64,000 nt of DNA from Vibrio sp. HI00D65 (GTDB lineage: Bacteria; Pseudomonadota; Gammaproteobacteria; Enterobacterales; Vibrionaceae). Positions 16,867 through 25,600 of this stretch are shown one piece after another. The position numbers and the translations under genes are program-made. The notes under the pieces were generated by a model that made no database searches, had not been told where the DNA came from, and saw only the letters and a list, made by a program, of their open reading frames with translations. The stretch is taken from contig NZ_LWEH01000123.1 of assembly GCF_001635455.1 (NCBI RefSeq), forward strand, positions 62,001-126,000, read 5' to 3'. Position 1 is the first letter of the stretch. Each line of letters opens with the position of its first letter.

Positions 16867-19218
16867 CTACCTTTGGTTTAACCAACTCTTTAAGACTTCA
16901 ATATCATTCTGGTATTCGTTATTAATCTCATCGACCCAATCTGAAATATTTTCCCACCAAGCTGGTAGGTCTGGAGATTGAGCTTTCTGAGCCACTTGCT
17001 GGATGCGTTTCAAACCAATTGAACCTGCAGCACCTTTAATCTTATGAGCCTCAGAGACGATACTGGCTTGGTCTTTCGCGACCATGTTGGAGTTCAATAT
17101 TTCCATATACTCCGGCATCATATCTTCAAACATCACGATGCTATCTAAAACCGGCTTCGATCCAACAATGTCAACGTAAGACTCTAGCATATCAATATCA
17201 AGCAAACTGGTATCAATAGAAGAAATCGTCGGCTTATTCTCGTTGACCTTTTCGGTCACTTCGGCTTCTTCAACAACCTCTGGTGTATCCTCAATGAGTT
17301 CGCTAATCACATCTTGAATCGCTCTCACGGATAGCGGTTTACTGATCGCCTCATCCATACCTTTCTGGAAGTACTCTTGCTTGTTGCTAAGTACATTTGC
17401 AGTCAATGCTACTAATGGCGGTAGTTGGCTGTATTTCTCACGGTAGTACTGAGCAATGTCGAAGCCTGTCATATCTGGTAGCTGGATATCCAACAATACC
17501 AAGTCATAATCTTCTGGGTTAAAGGCAATTTGCGCCTCTTTACCTGTCATCACCACAGTCACTTCATGACCTAAGCTTTCCAACAGCGAGCGCGCAACCG
17601 TGATATTGAGTTCGATATCTTCAACCATGAAGATCTTAAGGTTCGACTGTTTTCGAGGTGTCTTAATCAAGGCTTGAGTATCATGATTAACCGGCACACG
17701 AATCGAAACCGTAAAGGTACTACCAAAGCCTTCTTCACTGGTCACTTCAATGTCGCCATCCATCATGTTGATCAGCTGTTTAGAGACAGCAAGGCCGATA
17801 CCGGTACCCACAGCATGCAAGTTATCGGTACCCGACTTCACCTGGTAGTACATCGCGAAAATCTTCTCAAGTTCGCTTTCAGGGATACCAATACCCGTAT
17901 CTTCGACTTCCATGGTGATGTTGGCAAAGTCACCATCAATATCGGCACTGACAGTCATCACCACACCACCATCTTTGGTGAACTTCATTGCGTTGCTGAC
18001 AAGATTCCATAGCACCTGTCTTAGACGAGTGCCGTCAACCTCAACAGCGACTGGAAGATCAGACAGTCGTTCTAAGTCGAACCTCAATCCTTTCTGTTCA
18101 GCCATTAGTGCGGAAATACTTTCGATCTCCACCACAAAGTCTTCAAAGTTGATTGGGGTTGGGAATAGCTCAAGCTTGCGACGGTCGAACTTATCCATAT
18201 CGATAATATCGTTAAAGATATTACCCAGTGTTACCGCACTCACTTTGATGGTTTGCATCTGCTTACGCTGCTCTGTAGTCAATTGACTATCGAGCAACAT
18301 ACGGCTTAAACCAATAATGCCGTTAAGCGGTGTTCTTAACTCGTGGCTAATGGTAGAAATGAAAGTAGTCTTATCGCGGCTGGCTTTCTCGATAGACTCT
18401 TGGTGCTCTTTACGCTCGGTAATATCACGACCAAAGCCCACCAAACCAAGGTGGCGACCATCTTTGCTGTAGAAAGGGACCTTACGCAGTTCGAAGTAGC
18501 TCTTACGTCCATCTGGGTATTCAAGCCATTGATCGTAGGTCAGAGCCTGGTTATCAGCAAAAACTTTCTTGTCGGTTTCAACAACTTGCTGAGCGATTTC
18601 TTTACTGTAGACATCCCACGGCGTCAAACCCACCAAGTCTTTTTCAGCCTTTCCGGTAAGCTCTTCCACAGCTCGGTTACAACCCGAGAATACACCGTCT
18701 TCATTGCGGTAGTAAATAAGGTCTGGCGAGGCATCAATAAACGAGCGTAGCAACGCTGTTCGCTCTGCAAGTTCCAGCTGAGTCCGCTCACGCTGAAACA
18801 CCTCATTTTCGAGGTCATGCATCGCTTCAGCACGCGCTTCTTCAGCTTTTTCACGCTCTTCAATTTCTTGATTGAGCTTCTCGATGTTGAGCTGAAGCTT
18901 ATTATTCAACTCTTGATCGCGCTCTCGCATATCACCAAGCTTAGAGACTAACTTAGCTAAACGCTGACGAGACTCTTCAAGCTGATCAACCACTACAGAA
19001 AGGAAATAAACCGCCCAAGGTGTAATCACTAAACCAAAGAAAACAGAACGGACAATATCGATGTCATCAACATTGCCTTTAAGTGCGAGAGTAATGCCGA
19101 CCTGTACAACAACGGCGAGGGCAACAAGCGCTAGGGCGAGTAAGATAGAAAAGCGGACAATCCCCAGTTTTACGAGTAGATCCACGTAATACTGGGCAAG
19201 ATTTTTCATGGGTTTCAT
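16867..19218 (-). CDS. arcB: Hybrid sensor histidine kinase ArcB
   Basis: Membrane sensor that phosphorylates ArcA when the quinone pool is reduced. It has 783 residues (778 in E. coli). Domains in order: two membrane segments (about 20-47 and 58-77), a coiled-coil linker (about 78-150), a PAS domain (about 155-270), the kinase with phospho-His292 in ISHELRTPLNG, an ATPase with VEDTGIGIP and GTGIGLAV, a receiver with Asp577 in LVLLDIQLPDM, and an HPt domain with His725 in EAHKIKGAAGS. Cys180 is conserved, but E. coli Cys241 is replaced by Tyr in DGRKSYFELRKV. Translation could also start at the ATG three codons in. Confidence 0.97.
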   Translation of the reverse strand: MKPMKNLAQYYVDLLVKLGIVRFSILLALALVALAVVVQVGITLALKGNVDDIDIVRSVFFGLVITPWAVYFLSVVVDQLEESRQRLAKLVSKLGDMRERDQELNNKLQLNIEKLNQEIEEREKAEEARAEAMHDLENEVFQRERTQLELAERTALLRSFIDASPDLIYYRNEDGVFSGCNRAVEELTGKAEKDLVGLTPWDVYSKEIAQQVVETDKKVFADNQALTYDQWLEYPDGRKSYFELRKVPFYSKDGRHLGLVGFGRDITERKEHQESIEKASRDKTTFISTISHELRTPLNGIIGLSRMLLDSQLTTEQRKQMQTIKVSAVTLGNIFNDIIDMDKFDRRKLELFPTPINFEDFVVEIESISALMAEQKGLRFDLERLSDLPVAVEVDGTRLRQVLWNLVSNAMKFTKDGGVVMTVSADIDGDFANITMEVEDTGIGIPESELEKIFAMYYQVKSGTDNLHAVGTGIGLAVSKQLINMMDGDIEVTSEEGFGSTFTVSIRVPVNHDTQALIKTPRKQSNLKIFMVEDIELNITVARSLLESLGHEVTVVMTGKEAQIAFNPEDYDLVLLDIQLPDMTGFDIAQYYREKYSQLPPLVALTANVLSNKQEYFQKGMDEAISKPLSVRAIQDVISELIEDTPEVVEEAEVTEKVNENKPTISSIDTSLLDIDMLESYVDIVGSKPVLDSIVMFEDMMPEYMEILNSNMVAKDQASIVSEAHKIKGAAGSIGLKRIQQVAQKAQSPDLPAWWENISDWVDEINNEYQNDIEVLKSWLNQR

Positions 19219-19368
19219 TTAGCGCTCCATGCGATAAGACTAGCAACATTCTACCCTGTTTGAAGATAGGAGGTAAGCTAGCTGCATCACATGCAGCAAG
19301 AGAGTTGGGTTATATTGTTTAAAACAGATAACCCTAGTAAGTAGTGGCTTAATCAGTAATAGATTGGC

Positions 19369-21108
19369 TTATCGGATCGATGATGGGTGCACGCTGGAAC
19401 AGTTTCGGCCATCAGACTTAGCTTGATAAAGCGCACTGTCGGCTAAGGCTACCGCAGACTCCATCTCATCGTTAGGGGTAGGCACGTAGGAGATAATACC
19501 AATACTGACGGTAATGAACTCAGAAACGGTCGACTTTTCATGAACCAGCCCAAGCTTGAGCACTTCATCATGAATGCGTTGCGCCACCATTAGTGCGCCA
19601 TCAGCAGTTGTGTTTGGCAAGATAAAGCCGAACTCTTCACCACCATAACGAGCCACACAATCAGACGAACGATTCAGTACCTGCTTAAAGGCTTGCGAAA
19701 CCTGAATCAAAGCATCATCACCCTGTTGGTGACCATAAAAGTCGTTGTAGCCTTTAAAGAAGTCGATGTCACTAAGCATGATGGTTAACGGCAACTTCTC
19801 TCGCACATGGTAATGCCATAGTGTCGACAGCTGTTCATCAAAGCGGCGTCGGTTAGAAACCTGAGTCAAACTGTCCATAAAGCTGAGACGCTCAAGCTCC
19901 AAATTCGCCTCTTCGAGTTTCTGCTCTGCAAGGTAGCGTTCAGTGATATCACGAGCCATAATCAACACCCCGTTGGTGCTGGATGCAGGATCTCTAAATG
20001 GCGACTTCACCACGTCATACCAAGTGTATTCACCATCACTAGACATCACTTTATCGATATAGCGTAGTGATTTACCTTGATGAAGAACCTGGTGGTCGGT
20101 TTCAGAGGTTCGCACATACATACTGTTTGGCACCACATCTTGTAATCGCTTGCCAATCAAATCACTGACTTCAGAGATCCCTAGCGCAGTAACAAAAGGT
20201 TTATTACACGCTTGATAAACCATATTTTCATTAAAGATACCGATCGAATCAGGGCTAGCTTCCAAGATGTTTTGTAAGATAGTGTCTCTCTGCGCAAGTG
20301 CCACCTCGGTGTCTTTCCGCTTCTCCATTTCGCCACGCAGTTGTTGCTGCATGTCATGCCAATCGGTCACATCATGGCTAATAGAAAGTGTCCCTATGTT
20401 TTCCCCATCTTGAGAAAGTAAGACGCTTTGGTACGTTTCCAGTAGGCAGCTTTTACCATCTTGGTCGGTTGTCCATGAACGTTCACTAACGCGCCCTTTC
20501 AGTGCACTACCAGAAACACTCAAGGTGCCCTCTTCCGAGCGGCCATGCCAAAACTTTTTAAACGAGCGATTACTCGCGAGCAATTCACCCTTTTGATCTT
20601 TTACGTAGATCAGTTCAGACAAAGAGTCCAAAGCCGTTCGTGCGACGTTCAGTTCACGCAGCTCTTGGGACAACTCTTCATTAGTGTTCTTATAGGGAGA
20701 TGCGTGAATCATCCACGACTTTTTGCTTCTAAAACGGATCTTACGCCCCACAAGATTGATCTTGAAAGATTCAAACTCAGACAGTGCCCACAACGAATTC
20801 TGCTCAAACGATCGAGAGTTGATATGGTTAGTAAGGTAATGGCGAAAGCTGTTCTCGCTCTCCACCGTTGGAAAACGAAAGTGAATACCAATCTGGCGGA
20901 TACCAAGCAATTGCTTCGCTTGGCGGTTGGCGTACAAGATCTCCCCGGTTCGAACATCAACGAAAAAGAGAGGAGATGGCGTAGGGAGTAGCAGTTGTTC
21001 AATGTGCGACTGATAACGAGCATAAAGAAACCAGCAGATCAGGGCAAACAGCAATATGATAACGATATAAATACCGTAGCTATACACTCTATCCCACAAC
21101 CAAGTCAT
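19369..21108 (-). CDS. Membrane-bound PAS-GGDEF diguanylate cyclase
   Basis: Probable c-di-GMP synthase of 579 residues. It has one N-terminal membrane segment (about residues 10-31), then PAS-like domains near 40-140, 155-255 and 280-390 (the last ends in the typical ARDITER), and a GGDEF domain from about 405. The active site is GGEEF at 489-493, and an allosteric RxxD inhibition site (RSSD, 480-483) lies five residues before it, so both catalysis and product inhibition should work. There is no EAL domain. The ATG at 21108 has GGAG 6 nt upstream; the ATG at 21120 is less well placed. What the PAS domains sense is unknown. Confidence 0.9.
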   Translation of the reverse strand: MTWLWDRVYSYGIYIVIILLFALICWFLYARYQSHIEQLLLPTPSPLFFVDVRTGEILYANRQAKQLLGIRQIGIHFRFPTVESENSFRHYLTNHINSRSFEQNSLWALSEFESFKINLVGRKIRFRSKKSWMIHASPYKNTNEELSQELRELNVARTALDSLSELIYVKDQKGELLASNRSFKKFWHGRSEEGTLSVSGSALKGRVSERSWTTDQDGKSCLLETYQSVLLSQDGENIGTLSISHDVTDWHDMQQQLRGEMEKRKDTEVALAQRDTILQNILEASPDSIGIFNENMVYQACNKPFVTALGISEVSDLIGKRLQDVVPNSMYVRTSETDHQVLHQGKSLRYIDKVMSSDGEYTWYDVVKSPFRDPASSTNGVLIMARDITERYLAEQKLEEANLELERLSFMDSLTQVSNRRRFDEQLSTLWHYHVREKLPLTIMLSDIDFFKGYNDFYGHQQGDDALIQVSQAFKQVLNRSSDCVARYGGEEFGFILPNTTADGALMVAQRIHDEVLKLGLVHEKSTVSEFITVSIGIISYVPTPNDEMESAVALADSALYQAKSDGRNCSSVHPSSIR

Positions 21109-21211
21109 TACCAGCTCCATCTACTCTCAATCTATTCCATAAAATCTATGAGGGAAATGTTACCACTATTTGTTGGTTTTATCTGCTGTTACCTACTCAT
21201 ACTTATTTCTA

Positions 21212-22165
21212 TCAATCAGTCGCGTTTAAAACAGGTAATGTGTACTCGAATGCAGAGCCTGTTTTCATTCCCTGAGCTCCAGTTTTATCCAGTGACCGAC
21301 CTATCTCTGTCATCGCCAGCCAACGGTTCTCACACCATAACGGAGAGAGTAACGTAGGGCGTCTTGCCGCAGATGAAACACGATGGTAAACCACGTTCGC
21401 AGGGGTACGTTGGATGATATCAGTAGCAATGTCGACATACTCTTCAAGGTTTGGCGCTTCTAGCTTGCCGGCTTTCCATGCTTTGGCCATGGTGCTTCCC
21501 TCTACTATATGAAGGCTATGAAGCTTGATGCCATCTGTACCTACTGCTAATACCTTGTCTAACGTTTCAAGGTTATCGGCTTTGGTCTCTTTTGGTAGTC
21601 CAACAATAAGATGAGTACACACCTTAATTCCGAGAGCGCGTGCACGCTGGGTGATCGTTTCATACACCGCAAAATCATGGCCGCGATTGATGCGCTTAAG
21701 AGTATCGTTATTAGCCGTTTGTAAGCCGAGCTCTAGCCAGAGCTCGTATCCTTTCTCAACATAACCGGTCAATAATTCCAAAACAGAATCAGGCACACAG
21801 TCAGGTCTTGTACCAACACAGAGCCCCACAATATCGGCGCCCGGTGCTTTTAACGCTTCTTCATACATGTTCTTGAGCACTTGCACCTCAGCATAAGTGC
21901 TGGTGTACGCCTGAAAATAAGCCAGATACTTCTTAGCACGAGCAATTTCACCCGCACGATCTTGTAATTGGTCGGCAATACTCTGGATTTGAGTTTGCTC
22001 ATCGGCAAATGACGCCACATTACAAAAAGTGCAGCCTCCGCGACCAATGGTTCCATCTCGATTTGGACAGCTAAAACCACCGTGCAGCGTTAGCTTGTGA
22101 ACCTTTTCGCCATAACGGCGTTGAAGATCTTGGCCGATAGTATTGACCAACTCATGTAATTGCAT
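21212..22165 (-). CDS. yhcC: Radical SAM protein YhcC (TIGR01212 family)
   Basis: Iron-sulfur radical SAM protein of 317 residues, function unknown. The SAM-cluster cysteines are in SCPNRDGTIGRGGCTFCNVASF, which has the Elp3-like wider spacing. Other family blocks are AYFQAYTSTYAEVQVL, IVGLCVGTRPDCVP, ELGLQTANNDTLKRINRGHDF and LHIVEGSTMAKAW. The start MQLHELVNTIGQDLQRRYGEK at 22165 matches E. coli YhcC; an extension to 22246 is not supported. The order arcB-yhcC-gltB is also the order in E. coli. Confidence 0.93.
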   Translation of the reverse strand: MQLHELVNTIGQDLQRRYGEKVHKLTLHGGFSCPNRDGTIGRGGCTFCNVASFADEQTQIQSIADQLQDRAGEIARAKKYLAYFQAYTSTYAEVQVLKNMYEEALKAPGADIVGLCVGTRPDCVPDSVLELLTGYVEKGYELWLELGLQTANNDTLKRINRGHDFAVYETITQRARALGIKVCTHLIVGLPKETKADNLETLDKVLAVGTDGIKLHSLHIVEGSTMAKAWKAGKLEAPNLEEYVDIATDIIQRTPANVVYHRVSSAARRPTLLSPLWCENRWLAMTEIGRSLDKTGAQGMKTGSAFEYTLPVLNATD

Positions 22166-22695
22166 ATTTTCAAAGCGCTCAAGTAAATAAGAATGAATAT
22201 CAGTCTTTTTTTGAAAAAAAATTACATCCCTGCAGAATTCGACCAATTAGTTTACTCAAGGCTTTTTGCGAGCAACCTATCAAATATCAATAAACATGCA
22301 AAAAAGTCGCTCTATCCGCCTAATTTTGCACATTTATTAGACATAAAATTCAAAATAAAACGAAAAAAATGGTTCACACGGTTCAACTTTCATTGCAATT
22401 CTCCCAAACAAAATTGTAGGATACTTACACATATTGGCTATTTTTGTGTAATTTCTTACAACGAAAACTTGCTAATAAGTCGGTGATATCTAACTCCCAC
22501 CGATATAAACCACTAGTTTGTGGCTAAAAATAAACGGATATCACCAAGGATTGTTTTTCTCGCAATACTTTTCCTGCGAGATACGGAAAGGATTCAAACC
22601 GCCAACACAGGTCGGTTTAGACTCATAAATATAAAAGGACAAGGCTGACTTTATACAAAGAAGTTGCGCCTAGATTTAACTGGAAGGATGTATCT
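22166..22695. other. yhcC-gltB1 divergent region with long gltB1 leader
   Basis: 530 bp. The left 300 bp is very AT-rich and holds the promoters; an open frame at 22193-22486 looks non-coding. The right 210 bp is a hairpin-rich leader (listed separately). No other gene is seen. Confidence 0.6.
22482..22618 (+). promoter_or_regulatory. Structured leader of gltB1 (three stems)
   Basis: Three inverted repeats in a row: GGTGATATC (22482-22490) with GATATCACC (22537-22545), enclosing CCAC/GTGG at 22509-22523; TCTCGCA (22558-22564) with TGCGAGA (22575-22581); AAACCG (22596-22601) with CGGTTT (22613-22618). None is followed by a T-run. The first stem encloses about 46 nt. This is a candidate cis-acting RNA control region; no known riboswitch class is recognised. 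Confidence 0.45.
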
Positions 22696-25600
22696 ATGGT
22701 AGATCAAGAGCAGAACTCACAAGGTCTGTACACTCCTGAACTTGAGCATGACGCTTGTGGTATCGGTTTTGTTGCGCATCTAAAGAATCGCAAATCTCAT
22801 GATGTAGTAACTCAAGCACTCGATATGCTTGCACGTATGGAACACCGTGGCGGCCAAGGCTGCGATCCGTGTTCTGGTGATGGTGCAGGTATCCTGCTAC
22901 AGAAGCCGCACGAATTCTTACTTGAAGAAGCCGTTAAGCTTGGAATTAAACTGCCGTCTTTTGAGAAATATGGTGTTGGTGTTGTACTTTTCCCTAAAGA
23001 TGAACACAAACGTGCACAGTGTCGCGACATTCTAGAACGCAATGCACATCGCCTAGAATTAGAAGTGATCGGCTACCGTGAACTTCCGACGGATAATTCA
23101 ATGATTGGTGCTGACCCACTGAGCACTGAACCTCAATTTGAACACGTATTTATCTCTGGCGGCCCTGGTATTACTCCAGAAGAGCTTGAGCGTAAACTGT
23201 ACGTTCTACGTAACTACACCGTTCGTGTGTGTCTAGAAAGCGTTTCAAATATCGGTGATGACTTCTACATCAACTCTATGTCTTACAAGACGTTAGTGTA
23301 CAAAGGTCAGCTAACAACAGAACAAGTTCCTCTGTACTTCCTAGACCTGCAAAACCCAACTATGGTGACGGCTCTAGCACTAGTACACTCTCGCTTCTCT
23401 ACCAATACATTCCCACGTTGGCGTCTAGCTCAGCCTTTTCGTTACATCGCACATAACGGCGAAATCAATACGGTTCGCGGTAACCTTAACTGGATGAAAG
23501 CGCGTGAAGCAATCCTAGAATCGGATCTATTCACACAAGCTGAAATCGACATGCTACTGCCTATCTGTCAGGAAGGCAGCTCGGATTCATCAAACTTCGA
23601 CATGGCATTGGAGCTTCTAGTTCTGTCTGGTCGTACTCTACCACATGCGCTGATGATGATGATCCCGGAAGCATGGCAAGAAAACAAAAACATGGACCCA
23701 ACTCGTCGCGCGTTCTACCAGTACCACGCGAACGTCATGGAACCATGGGATGGCCCAGCTTCGGTATGTTTCACTGATGGTGTTCAAGTAGGTGCAACTC
23801 TTGACCGTAACGGTCTACGCCCTTCTCGCTACACAGTGACAAAAGACAATTTCCTGGTGATGGCGTCTGAATCAGGTGTTGTTGAAATTGCACCAGAAAA
23901 CGTTGAATACCGTGGTCGTCTACAACCAGGTCGTATCTTCGTTGCTGATCTTGAGCAAGGCCGCATCATTTCTGATGAAGAAGTGAAAGGTGGCATCGCG
24001 AAATCTCAACCTTACGAGAAATGGGTTGAAGAGAACCTTCTGAGCCTGAAAAAGCTACCAGACGCGAGCAACGAATTTAGCCAACCTTCTCCAGAGAAAC
24101 TTCTCCACAAACAACAATCGTTTGGTGTGAGTTCTGAAGAAGTAAATGAAATCATTCTACCTCTTGCGAAGACGGGCTATGAGCCACTTTCTGCAATGGG
24201 TGCTGACTGGCCGCTAGCGATTCTTTCTCACCAATCGCAGCACCTGTCAAACTACTTCAAACAGCTGTTTGCTCAAGTAACTAACCCGCCTATCGACCCG
24301 ATTCGTGAGCGTCTGGTTATGTCTCTGAACACTTACTTAGGTAAAGATCAGAACTTACTTTCAGAAACACCTGAACACTGTCAAAAGGTAGAGCTTGAGT
24401 CCCCAGTACTATCTAACTCTGAGCTAGAAAAGCTTCGTGCTATCGATAACGAGCACCTTCAAGCGAAGACGCTGGATATCGTATTCCAAGCAAATGGAGA
24501 TCAAGGTAAGTTAGAGCGTGCGCTAAAACGTATTTGCCAATACGCAGAAGATGCCGTGATTGATGGTTATTCAATCATCCTACTGACTGACCGTGCGGTT
24601 AACTCTAACCACGCCGCTATCCCAGCAATGCTGGCAGTTGGCGCAGTGCACCACCACCTGATCCGTAAAGGCCTGCGTGCTAAGTGTGACATCGTGGTTG
24701 AAACAGGTGATGCTCGTGAAACACACCACTTCGCAACACTTCTGGGCTATGGTGCAAACGCAGTTAACCCATACCTAGTGATTGAAACGATTGTTGAACT
24801 ACAACGTACTAAGAAACTAGACCCGAACGTTCACCCACGTGAGTTCTTCGATAACTACCGTAAAGGTGTTAACGGCGGTCTACTGAAGATCTTCTCTAAG
24901 ATGGGTATCTCGACACTGCAGTCTTACCACGGTGCACAAATCTTTGAAGCGCTTGGTATCAGCAAGTCAGTGGTTGAAAAATACTTCACAGGTACAGTTT
25001 CTCGTATTCAAGGCCTAACGATCGATGACATCGCTCGTGAAGTGCTTGTTCGTCACCGTGTTGGTTACCCAGCTCGTGAAATCCCAGCTCAAATCCTTGA
25101 TGTTGGCGGTGTTTACCAGTGGAAACAACGTGGTGAGAAGCACCTATTCAATCCAGAAACCATCTCTCTACTTCAAGAATCGACGCGCAATAAAGATTAC
25201 GCTCAGTTCAAGAAGTATGCGAAAGTCGTTGATGACCAAGGCGACAACGCAGCAACACTGCGTAGCCAACTTGATTTCATCAAGAACCCAGCAGGCTCTA
25301 TTCCTCTAGCGGAAGTAGAACCAATTGAGAATATCCTTAAACGTTTCGCTACTGGCGCAATGAGCTTTGGTTCTATCTCGCATGAGGCTCACTCAACACT
25401 GGCTGTTGCAATGAACCGCATCGGTGCAAAATCAAACTCAGGTGAAGGTGGTGAAGATCCAGCACGTTTCGAACGTAAAGAAAACGGTGACTGGGAGCGT
25501 TCAGCAATCAAACAAGTAGCTTCTGGTCGCTTTGGTGTAACGTCTTACTACCTATCGAACGCTGATGAGCTGCAAATCAAGATGGCTCAAGGTGCGAAAC

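Noticed and set aside
22193..22486. 97-codon open frame on the + strand between yhcC and gltB1
   Set aside because: Very AT-rich, no ribosome binding site, no recognisable domain, and it overlaps the yhcC upstream region and the start of the gltB1 leader.
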